Origin: Oreohelix idahoensis
Taxonomy: Eukaryota > Mollusca > Gastropoda > Stylommatophora > Oreohelicidae
Length of the DNA stretch: 64,000 nt
Assembly (NCBI GenBank): GCA_024509875.1
Contig: JAMPIV010014838.1
Span: 785,001 to 849,000 of the forward strand
Direction: 5' to 3'
The translations under genes and the position numbers were made by a program. The notes under the pieces were generated by a model that did not search any database, was not told the DNA's origin, and saw only the letters and a list, made by a program, of their open reading frames with translations. Positions 50,818-59,644 of the stretch are shown one piece after another (the first letter of the stretch is position 1; each line of letters opens with the position of its first letter).

Positions 50818-51267
50818 TCATGTTATCGGTGAGGATGTTCCAACATCTGGAAGTGGTTTAGTTTCGACACGTTCACTTGGGCATCTTGATAGACAGTCTG
50901 CGAACACATTCTGCACTCCAGGAATAGCTCGTATCTCAAAATGGAACGGTTGAAGTGCTATAGCGTAACGCGCTGACTTTGATGACTTAACGTTCACTGT
51001 GTTCAGTGCGGTAAGAGCTTTCTGATCAGACTCCACCACAAAGTGAGATCCGAGGAGATAACGATCCAGTTTAGTGATTGCCCAGACAAGAGCAAGGAGC
51101 TCTTTATCCAGAACGGAATATTTCGTCTCGCTCGGCGTGAGCTTTCTGGATACGTACATAACCGGAAATAAGGTGCCGTTATATTCCTGCATCAAAACTG
51201 CAGCAATAGCGTAAGAACTTGCATCACTGCGGAGATTGAAGGTGAGATTTTTGTCAGGCAACCTCAA
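50818..51267 (-). CDS. RNase H domain of Pol (separate frame)
   Basis: This frame follows RT after a one-base shift. It carries the Gypsy-type RNase H: RSDASSYAIAAVLMQ (first Asp), LDKELLALVWAITKLDRYL (Glu), FVVESDQKAL (Asp), and IPGVQNVFADCLSR at the end. It removes the RNA strand during reverse transcription. The frame overlaps the RT ORF's end by 14 bases, and its first ATG-less codons continue the RT connection (LPDKNLTFNLRSD). It is very likely the C-terminus of the same polyprotein rather than a separate gene. The shift lies near a run of T on the minus strand (51282-51289), a likely indel or assembly-error site. Confidence 0.88.
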   Translation of the reverse strand: MRLPDKNLTFNLRSDASSYAIAAVLMQEYNGTLFPVMYVSRKLTPSETKYSVLDKELLALVWAITKLDRYLLGSHFVVESDQKALTALNTVNVKSSKSARYAIALQPFHFEIRAIPGVQNVFADCLSRCPSERVETKPLPDVGTSSPIT

Positions 51268-54259
51268 AAAAGGTGCATTTGAAAAAAAATTGTTTTATAT
51301 AGTCTAACGCCGTTTGGTGATCCTGCGACCACTTTATTACATTAGATGTGCCTTTCTTCAGTAGAGAAGAAAAAGGTGCAGTTATAGTAGACAAATGAGG
51401 GATGAATTTTGAATAGAACTGTATTAGTCCTAAAAGCGACCTAACTTGTTTTTTTGTCTTAGGTGCTGAGATGTTTAAAATTTTAGAGACGTTACTGTCT
51501 TCTGTATACATGAAACCATGACCTATGCGGTGACCCAGAAATGAGATGTCATGAAAACCGACAAAAGCCTTTGAAGGTTTCGCTGTTAAGTTATAATCCC
51601 GTAAGGTAGAAAGTAAAGATTTTAAACCCTGAATATGTTCATCCCAAGAGTCACTGAAAAGACAGATGTCATCTATATAAGTAATGACATCGGGACGATG
51701 AGACAATATGCGACGCATCATGCGTACAAAGGTAGCTGGCGCATTCATTAACCCGAATGGCATAAAATTCCATTGAAAAAGACCCCGTGGTGTCGAGAAA
51801 GCGGTGAATGGCTTTGCTTTAGGAGTGAGTGGCACTTGCCAATATCCCTTTGAAAGGTCAAATTTCGAAAAGAATGTAGCATGAGATAATCTCTCCAATA
51901 AGTCATCTAAAAGAGGTAATGGTTCCGCATCGAATTTTGTAACTTTGTTTAATTTCCTGTAATCTACGCAAAGACGTATATTGTTGTCTTTCTTCCTAAT
52001 GATTACCATGGAAGAAGAATATGGTGATGAAGATGGTTCAATTATATTTAATTGGAGCATCTCATCCAATTCCTTATCAACCTTATCACGAAAGTGTAAA
52101 GGAATAGGATATGGGCGAACTCGAATAGGCGTATCGTCAGTCAGAATAATGTCATGTTGGATGACTGACGTATGACCTGGGATGTCAGTGAGGACATCCT
52201 CATACGAGTGTAGAATATTAGAGACTTGCTGACGTTGATCAGCCGAAAGAGTAGATGAGATTGTAACATCATTCCATTTCTCAGTGGAATGGAGTGGTAC
52301 AACTGGTATTGGTAGTTGTACATCATCGAAAGAAGATTCCTCTTCTTGGATGACTGACAAACTAGAATAGTGTTGAATAGGAGGTGTAGGATCGTCAGTT
52401 GCCTGAAACACTGACTGTAGATAATCAGGACGTGAGTAATACTCCTTCAACATGTTAATGTGGAAGGTTTTATGTTTACCATTAACATCAACGATGTAGT
52501 CGACATCGGATATTCTTGAGATGATCCTGAAAGGACCTCTCCAGGTAATTAAAAGACGATTGTTATGCGCAGGTAGTAAGACAAAAGCTTCATCACCAGG
52601 TATGAGCTGGCGAAGACGTCTATACTTGTTTGCAAATAGACGAGCTTTTTCTTTGGCTTGTTCGGATGATGCAGTAGCTAGTCTACAAGCATCTATGATT
52701 CTCTTTCTCAGAGAGATCACATACTCATAAGAGGATTGAGTTTCCTCTTCAATATTCTCGTCAACCAATAAGTCGTGGATTAACGACATAGGACCGTGTG
52801 GTTGCATGCCAAAAACAAGCTGGAATGGAGAAAACCCCGTGGCTTGATTTTGTACTTCGCGATACGCAAAGAGACAAGCGGGTAGGACCCGATCCCAGTC
52901 TTGGGGATGGTCTTGAGTCATCTTACCCAACAACTGCTTGAGTGTCCTATTGAGACGCTCAATTAACCCATTTGACATCGGATGATAAATAGAACTAAGA
53001 GATCTGTCTATACCTAATGTCTTCATAACTTGAGACATGGATTCAGAAATGAACTGAACCCCATGATCCGACAAGATTTTCCGTGGAAAACCAATGCGTG
53101 AAAAGATTAACATCAATGCCTCTGCTACACTGGCAGATGAAGTGTTCTTGAGAGGGATGGCCTCAGGCCAACGAGTGCACATATCAATGCACGTAAGGAT
53201 ATGCGTATGCCCTCTAGCAGATGGTTGCATCGGACCAATAATGTCAATGGCCATTTTATCAAATGGTCTAATCGGGATGTCCGCAGCTTGAATAGGAGCC
53301 GCATGAAATGGACCCCGTACCTTAACTTCCTGACATATCAAACAGGACCGACAATAGAGAGTGATGTCCCTATGAATGCCTGGCCAGTAGAATGCCGAAA
53401 GCACTCTGGATTTGGTACGCGAAAAACCCATATGGCCCGCACATTGCGAGTCATGCGCATGTCGTAATATACGAGATCTCATAGAGGATGGGACTAAGAT
53501 CTGATAACATAAGGATGAATCCTTTTCCCGTATTACTCTCACCAAAATCCCATTTTTAAGTATAAAGTCATGTCTAGATTTTGCAAGTTTGTTGCTTGTA
53601 TTCTTTTTGTTAACATACTGAAAAATTTTTTTTAATGAATCATCATTCTTTTGCAATGTTGCAAACAACTCCCGTGAAATAGGAGCATCATCATCACAAG
53701 TGGTATGAACTGTAGGTTCAATAGGTGTATCATGCGACATATTAGTAGCTTGCGCTCTAGTCACTACTGCATTTGCAGTTTGAATATGTCGCTCTTCCCA
53801 TTCAGCAATTTGCTGTGGTGTACACTCTTTAATACCATGTATGCGACCAAGTATTAAATCACAAATTGGATTCGGAAGGAGACATGCTTGGATCTTTCCT
53901 GAAAAAAATGGTGTATTAAGATCAATAATAGCAGTGGGAAATGTTTCGACGGTGCCACCAAAAGTCACACACTTGACAACCCTGCCCGTGGCACAACTTG
54001 GGTTGATCAGCGAAGTCCGGACGCCCACAGTGCTACAACCTGAGTCAAATAGGAGAGAGCATGAAATATTGTTAACAAATCCCTTGTTAAACTTAAGAGA
54101 GCCCTGTCCCTGGTGTACTGACGCAGCAGTGGCCGTACAGACTGCAGGTAGACTAGGCAAGGTATGTCCGCAACGCAGCGTCGTGATCGCCTTAGGCTGG
54201 AAAAGAGTCGAGCATTCTGGACAGTCTTTCACCTGGGTACAATCAAGAGAACAAGACAT
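51254..54259 (-). CDS. pol: Pol polyprotein: protease, integrase, reverse transcriptase
   Basis: 1001 codons from ATG 54259. The frame is open back to about 54338, overlapping the end of Gag in the -1 frame, so it may be made by frameshifting. The Cys-rich start (CX5C, CPEC) is unusual. Protease is at about 65-140 with DSG at 72-74 and ending DLILGR. The integrase zinc finger uses H269, H276, C306 and C309. The integrase core has D339 (MAIDIIG), D398 (ILSDHGVQF) and E434 (GLIERLNR), 35 residues apart. The integrase C-terminal domain is at about 555-610 (GPFRIISR, FHINMLKEYY). RT is at about 680-995 with D801 in FSKFDLSKGYWQVPL, FGLMNAPATF and the active site YIDD at 861-864. All catalytic residues are intact. 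The protein would cut itself, copy the RNA and insert the DNA. Integrase lies before RT, unlike most Gypsy elements. A frame change near residue 994 cuts off RNase H (50818-51267). Confidence 0.95.
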   Translation of the reverse strand: MSCSLDCTQVKDCPECSTLFQPKAITTLRCGHTLPSLPAVCTATAASVHQGQGSLKFNKGFVNNISCSLLFDSGCSTVGVRTSLINPSCATGRVVKCVTFGGTVETFPTAIIDLNTPFFSGKIQACLLPNPICDLILGRIHGIKECTPQQIAEWEERHIQTANAVVTRAQATNMSHDTPIEPTVHTTCDDDAPISRELFATLQKNDDSLKKIFQYVNKKNTSNKLAKSRHDFILKNGILVRVIREKDSSLCYQILVPSSMRSRILRHAHDSQCAGHMGFSRTKSRVLSAFYWPGIHRDITLYCRSCLICQEVKVRGPFHAAPIQAADIPIRPFDKMAIDIIGPMQPSARGHTHILTCIDMCTRWPEAIPLKNTSSASVAEALMLIFSRIGFPRKILSDHGVQFISESMSQVMKTLGIDRSLSSIYHPMSNGLIERLNRTLKQLLGKMTQDHPQDWDRVLPACLFAYREVQNQATGFSPFQLVFGMQPHGPMSLIHDLLVDENIEEETQSSYEYVISLRKRIIDACRLATASSEQAKEKARLFANKYRRLRQLIPGDEAFVLLPAHNNRLLITWRGPFRIISRISDVDYIVDVNGKHKTFHINMLKEYYSRPDYLQSVFQATDDPTPPIQHYSSLSVIQEEESSFDDVQLPIPVVPLHSTEKWNDVTISSTLSADQRQQVSNILHSYEDVLTDIPGHTSVIQHDIILTDDTPIRVRPYPIPLHFRDKVDKELDEMLQLNIIEPSSSPYSSSMVIIRKKDNNIRLCVDYRKLNKVTKFDAEPLPLLDDLLERLSHATFFSKFDLSKGYWQVPLTPKAKPFTAFSTPRGLFQWNFMPFGLMNAPATFVRMMRRILSHRPDVITYIDDICLFSDSWDEHIQGLKSLLSTLRDYNLTAKPSKAFVGFHDISFLGHRIGHGFMYTEDSNVSKILNISAPKTKKQVRSLLGLIQFYSKFIPHLSTITAPFSSLLKKGTSNVIKWSQDHQTALDYIKQFFFKCTFFEVA

Positions 54260-54312
54260 AGCATTGTGAGTTTCAGCTACTTTACCCTGTTCAATGTTAG
54301 CCTGTGTATCAA

Positions 54313-55908
54313 TTAAAGAGACATTAGAATGTCTAACGTATTACTCGACGATCTTTCTCTGCGACGCGATCGATTTTGATTATTTGCATTAAAATTGCCA
54401 TAATTGTCTTTTCTACTAGAGTTAAAATTTGGATGAGTCCGATAGTTTGTATAATTAAAGTTATGCTGTTCTTTAAAATTTTTATTCCAAGAACCTTGTC
54501 TGTTTTGTGGACCCTGAGATTTTGATCTCCAGTTTTGTTTATTATAATGTCCTTGATTATTTTTAAAATTATTGTTACCAAAATCTTGCGATCTGTGAGT
54601 TTGGTTCCAAGAAACATTAAATGGAGCAGATTGTTGAAATTGCTTCCCTTTGTAAAAGTTATCATTGTTAAAATTGTAATTATTTCCCTTATTGGCATAC
54701 CTGTCAGCACTAAAGGAACGATTTCGTGAAAAATTGTTTTGTTGTGCTGCAAAAGCAACAGGCAATTCATTCTTAATCTGTGCGTTACTTAGATCCATGT
54801 TTGGGTGAGCAGTACAAAAATTTTTTGCATGTTCTTCTAAGCCTTTCATAGATAAAGGTTTCCTTTCGTGTAAAAATGCGAGAAATGTAGGATTTACAGA
54901 CGAAAGTACCTTATCGCGCATCAGTAAATCGAAGAGACCTTCATATGATTTTTCAATTTTGGATAATTCGATCCATCTTTCTAATGTTAGTCGTATCTGT
55001 GACAGAAAATCACTAAAATTTCTGCCAGATTGAGGTAGTAATGTATGAAATCTTAAACGATATTCGTCTTCTGTCATTTGGAATTTTTGCAGAAGTGCTG
55101 CTCTAAGAGCATTATAGTCATTTTTCTCACCAATGCTGGTGGTATGATAAACTGCTAATGCATCCCCTGTAAGTAATCTGGATAAATATGTACAGTATAG
55201 CGCTTTATCCACGTTATAAGACCCACAAGTGGCCTCAAACCTATCTAGGAAGAATATTACGTCATCAGACGGGGGATTAAATTTTGGTAATTTAAGGTGA
55301 ATTTCCTTAAAATAATCATGTCTGGATGGAGTTTGGCTTTCAAAAGTTCTCTGAGAATTAGCTTCCTGAGTAAACCTAATTCTCTCATATTCTGACTCTG
55401 CTAATTTCAGTTCATGCTGTCGTTTTTTTTCATTCTCTTCCATCTCAAGCTGAAGTCGTTTTACATTTTGTTCAGCTATTAATCTCCTCTCTTCCATTTC
55501 TTTTTGTTTATTTTCCATCTCAATCTTAAGTCTTTCTTCAGCCTCCCTTTGCTTCTGTTCTGCCTCTCGCTGAAATCGTTTATCTTCTAATTCAGCGGCC
55601 AATCTCATTTTTTTCTCCTCTTCCTCAGCTATAAATTTCCTCTTCTTTTCATCCTCCTCAGCAGTTAATCTCATTTTTTTCTCCTCTTCCTCAGCTATAA
55701 ATTTCATCTTCTTCTCATGTTCCTCAGCCTCAATCCGTTTTTGATCTGCCTCAAATTGAAGTTTTTCTAGTCTTAAAGTTTCTAACTTTCTCTGTTCGGC
55801 TTCTATTTCTTGAGCTTTTCTATATTCTGCAAGTGCAAATGATTTTGCTTCATCAGGAGCCATCTGAAGAGCCTTTGCTTGCTTAATGAAATAATCTAGT
55901 GAATACAT
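54313..55908 (-). CDS. gag: Gag with coiled coil, SCAN-like capsid segment and N/Q-rich basic tail
   Basis: 531 codons, ATG at 55908. Residues about 20-185 are a long charged coiled coil with near-repeats of EEEEKKMRLTAEEDEKKRKF type. About 195-370 is the capsid-like part (LKLPKFNPPSDDVIFFLDRF, then DYNALRAALLQKFQMTEDEY). The segment FHTLLPQSGRNFSDFLSQIR ... ERWI ... LFDLLMRDKVL ... FLHERKPLS follows the pattern of the vertebrate SCAN dimerisation domain, which is known to derive from Gmr1-like Gag. The last ~140 residues are rich in Asn, Gln, Phe, Lys and Arg and end in RSRRRERSSS. They probably bind RNA in place of a zinc knuckle, which is absent. The protein would form the particle that packages element RNA. 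The frame is intact. Pol starts 54 bases after its stop and overlaps it in the -1 frame. Confidence 0.9.
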   Translation of the reverse strand: MYSLDYFIKQAKALQMAPDEAKSFALAEYRKAQEIEAEQRKLETLRLEKLQFEADQKRIEAEEHEKKMKFIAEEEEKKMRLTAEEDEKKRKFIAEEEEKKMRLAAELEDKRFQREAEQKQREAEERLKIEMENKQKEMEERRLIAEQNVKRLQLEMEENEKKRQHELKLAESEYERIRFTQEANSQRTFESQTPSRHDYFKEIHLKLPKFNPPSDDVIFFLDRFEATCGSYNVDKALYCTYLSRLLTGDALAVYHTTSIGEKNDYNALRAALLQKFQMTEDEYRLRFHTLLPQSGRNFSDFLSQIRLTLERWIELSKIEKSYEGLFDLLMRDKVLSSVNPTFLAFLHERKPLSMKGLEEHAKNFCTAHPNMDLSNAQIKNELPVAFAAQQNNFSRNRSFSADRYANKGNNYNFNNDNFYKGKQFQQSAPFNVSWNQTHRSQDFGNNNFKNNQGHYNKQNWRSKSQGPQNRQGSWNKNFKEQHNFNYTNYRTHPNFNSSRKDNYGNFNANNQNRSRRRERSSSNTLDILMSL

Positions 55909-56998
55909 TATGCTTTATAAGTAGTCACAATACTCTTGATTTATAAAAATGATAATTAATCAATGTAAATTAATTAACCTTGTTACTATAACAAGTTTTC
56001 TTCGTTCCTGTCCTTAGAACGGTATAATGTTATCATATAATTATTAAATATGTTATTAATCAATAAATTTATGTAATCAAATGTCATGAAATGAACAACG
56101 TGACAAACAATAGAAACAATACCGACAAGACACGATAATCAAAGACGATAGAAAACAGTCGCAGAAATCCAATAAAAATAAAAATGTCAAACTAAAAATA
56201 GAATGTCGTAAAGAGTTACGATGATAACTGCGATCAAATAATCAACAAGACAATAGACAACACAGTGTAAAAACATAGGTTTTGTAAAAAACTGAACGAC
56301 AGGAAAGGTGAGAATGACGTAATATACAAACAAAATACATTATAAAACTAAGGTACGAGTAAAATAAATACCAAAAACAACAATTAAACGTGACGAAACA
56401 GCTAAATAGATACTATTATAAGAAGCAACTAGCGATCGGAACTTCGGCAAGGTTTCTAGCCTTGTACCGGAACTATCGCTCAATTGAAACTTACAAGTTG
56501 AGCCCTACAGAACGTCTGACGAAGAGCCCGAATTGGCTTCGAGATGGATCTCGTTCGTCAGATCAACCTCCCTACCTCCCACGAAGAATGCACAACATAT
56601 AACATGGAAAATATAAATGTGGACATTAGTATCGAAGGCACATCTAAACGTGATAAAATGGATAACGAAAACACGTTATACTCATCTCGCGTGCAGGTAA
56701 AAAATCAATGTGCCTCGTCTCCGTGGATGTACGTCTACGGATAAAATACTTCGTTCTGATTATCTAGATTACAGCTCGCACGCAATAATGATGAAGAGGT
56801 GATCCCCAGGATGTCAGTCACTGTGAAACTTAACGTGGAGGTTGATTGAAGACCTTGACCTTGGTAAACGTAAGTTGTTTCTGATTTCTCATCCCACTGG
56901 GTTCCAAGTTCGAGATGTTGGCGCCTTGAAAGTTCAAATCTTCTTTTCAATCGATAATTCGAATGGGCACGTTCCTTTGAAATTAATTCCAGACCACA
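55909..56998. other. 5' leader of the young element
   Basis: About 1.1 kb between the primer site and the Gag start. It is AT-rich with only short open frames on either strand that carry no motif. It would be the untranslated RNA leader and may hold packaging signals, which I cannot identify. Confidence 0.6.
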
Positions 56999-57009
56999 TT
57001 GGCCCACCA
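56999..57009 (-). promoter_or_regulatory. Possible primer-binding site of the young element
   Basis: The plus strand reads TTGGCCCACCA, ending five bases before the 5' LTR. A CCA at this place is expected for a tRNA 3' end. The tRNA species cannot be named from memory, and the five-base gap is at the edge of usual spacing. Confidence 0.4.
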
Positions 57010-57014
57010 TTTAC

Positions 57015-58106
57015 TGTTGGTTCGTTTCTTCTAGAGGTAAAGACCTTCATTACGCGAATGTTTTCTCAATGAAAATATTTCAGAAAATGTTCTTAAGTTG
57101 AAACGAACTCCAACAAGTAGTGATCAACTGGTCACTGATAGGCAGCACGCAAGGCTGTGATGAATGTACATAGATTTTATTGAACGTGACATATACGGCG
57201 TTGAACAAGACAGTCATAGTTACAGGTGCAAAAAAAGGTCATACATCACAATGTTGATCATCACTTTTCAAGGGATGAAGATTCTCTAACAATTAAGTCC
57301 TCTTATTCAAATGTCTAAGGATCCCTTCCCTTGCCATAGTATATGTATTGTAATAACGTCCGTTAACCTTCTCTCAAGGACGTATCTTATGACCAACGGA
57401 TTCATACTCAATGAGTAATATTTCTTATCAGACTTGCCATGATTCCAGGCTTCCTTCCTACAATACTTAGGCAGCATATATATATAAATATCCAAATAAC
57501 GTCATCCACAACAACACGACCAGGTTAGAGTTCTGTGTTGACTAACCTCTCTATATCCATGCCATGACTTTGGCATTGACTAACATACGGCATATAAAAC
57601 ATGAGAAGCATATAATTCAATCAACTTTGTGTACTCGTAGGTATTCTTCCGCTACGGTAATTCAAAAGGCTACCGACTCCGTCTGTCCATTCTAGAAAAT
57701 AACATACAGTGATGGATTTCCCGCTAGATCAGAACTATGAGCGGCCTTACACTTTAATTTACTCAATAAACATTTAATGACATGGGGCGACACTTACTTG
57801 ATCCTACTACTGTTGGCTTCAACATGAACCAGTAGAGATCATACAACTTAATGGCTTCTTCCAAACTTGCCAGCAAAATTCCAAGGAAATATATATCGGA
57901 CATAAACATGGTCCGTACAGCCCCGACAAAACATGACGTCACAATCCCCCAAACTAGGTTACCCGTGCGTCCAAAGCAACTCACACTGCATTGTGCACGT
58001 CAGTGCGTGAATCAATCGAATGCACAAATAATATAACTATATAAAACTGGTGCGTACATTTGGCAGGACCGAAGACTACCCCCTTAGGTAATAAATGTAC
58101 GTAACA
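57015..58106 (-). repeat. 5' LTR of the young element
   Basis: 1092 bases, matching 48808-49901 except at about four single bases and one 2-bp difference in a TA run near 57480. Confidence 0.93.
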
Positions 58107-58111
58107 GTCTC
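58107..58111. repeat. Target-site duplication GTCTC, right
   Basis: An exact copy of 48803-48807. Confidence 0.9.
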
Positions 58112-58163
58112 TTAAGGCTATTCTTTTCTTTCTGTTTCTAATTGTTCTTGAACAGTCTGCCAT
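58107..58163 (-). CDS. First codons of the unknown outer ORF
   Basis: ATG at 58163 opens MADCSRTIRNRKKRIALRD, 19 codons rich in Arg/Lys, running in the same frame into the target duplication. The frame agrees with that of the large ORF at 48807-47543 once the inserted element and one copy of the five bases are discounted. In the present sequence the frame instead runs into the LTR and stops at 57981. The basic N-terminus could be a nuclear or RNA-binding signal, but this is a guess. Confidence 0.7.
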
Positions 58164-59644
58164 AACTATAGATTTACAGACTAGATTCTAAAATAAGAAA
58201 GTATATTCACTACAATACTAAATTATCAGTATTAATATACCTCTACATAGGTACTACAATAACACAGTAACAAATCACCAATAATTCTAAAGATAATACA
58301 CACAAGTAACCCTAAAATCAGTCACTAATAATAATCAGATCCACCTATGTCTAGACTGACATGTGTAGCTGAACACACTAATCCTCAATATACTTTGACA
58401 CTCATACCTACAATGCTTAGATTCTAACACAGTAATCATACAAACTATTTGTAACTAATAACCAGGACCAAAACACAGTGAATGATGATAATAATGAAAT
58501 ACACCGCTGACACTAAAATCATAAACAAACGAACAACAACCGTCAGGTGGGGGGATAATACAAGAAAGTATATAGGTAGATAAAGAAAGTATAAGAAAGT
58601 AATGAAGTAGTTATAGATGTAAACTACCACACCTGCAAAACCAACAACAACAATAGGACTGTGAAATGAACTTATTTACAAGATAGTAGAAAATTAACGC
58701 AAGAAAACTACAAGTAAACATGACAAAAGAAACTAAATTATGCAACAATGATTACACAAACCAAACTATAACAACTAACACCAATAAATGTACAAAGAAT
58801 TCCACCGGTCACTAGACACCAAATCTCTCCAAGACTGGGCCTCCGATACACTGGAATTAATTTTACAAAAACCTACAGAATAGATTAATACCAATTCCTT
58901 CTAATGAAGAAAAACGTATTAATAATATATAACCAAGTAACACAAATATAAAACGCTAACACAACAACGAATACAAATGAATGACCATCAGGAATGTCAG
59001 TAGAATGGTATCTGAACAAAGAAATGCAACAATGGCATAAACTGTGATTTATCTTAAGTGTGTCTTGATTACAGTCTATGGTTCCACCGAGATAATGCAG
59101 ATCTACCGCTGAAGGATATCTGTGTTGCTATGGTAGGCACTACAGCAAGCTTGTCTCACTGATATTCGACCTCGCATATTCTGTACAAGATACAAAACAA
59201 TGTAAATAACTCACAAGTATTGCCATAAACATTAAACTAATAATCACATTTAGCACCACTTAAATATGATGTAGATTAACACTAATCCTACTACAAACTT
59301 ACAAGAAATAAATACCCATAAAATATCTAAGTCGATACTTGAAAGTAATGTAAGAATGAAAGGGAAAAATATAAATATAAGCTTCTATAGTCTCTACCAG
59401 ATGACAGAAGGATAGTATGATAGTAGTATAACACCGAATAATTACGAAGGCTTAACAAAGAGTCGAATATAATAAATCAATAAACTGTAACAGATAATAG
59501 AAAAGACCTAGGAAATAATCTTTACGATTAATAAACAAATAAAACTAATACAGTATTTATATTTATAATAAAACTACTAGACTAATATATTAAACTCAAA
59601 CAGAAAAACTCTTACGGTTGTAATTAGGCTAGATAATTAATCTA
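58164..59644. other. Non-coding internal part of the outer element
   Basis: AT-rich with no open frames of note. It would be the 5' leader region before the unknown ORF. Confidence 0.5.

Larger units (their letters stand above)
48808..58106 (-). mobile_element. Young, near-complete LTR retrotransposon, Gmr1-like Ty3/Gypsy
   Basis: Two LTRs (48808-49901 and 57015-58106) with TG...CA ends, an exact 5-bp duplication on both sides, Gag, and Pol in the order protease, integrase, RT, RNase H. The LTRs differ by about four substitutions and a 2-bp difference in a TA run over 1.09 kb, so the insertion is recent. In named classes, integrase upstream of RT within a Gypsy-type Pol is the Gmr1 clade arrangement. 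The only coding lesion seen is a one-base shift at the RT/RNase H joint. It is inserted in sense orientation relative to the ORF it breaks. Confidence 0.93.
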
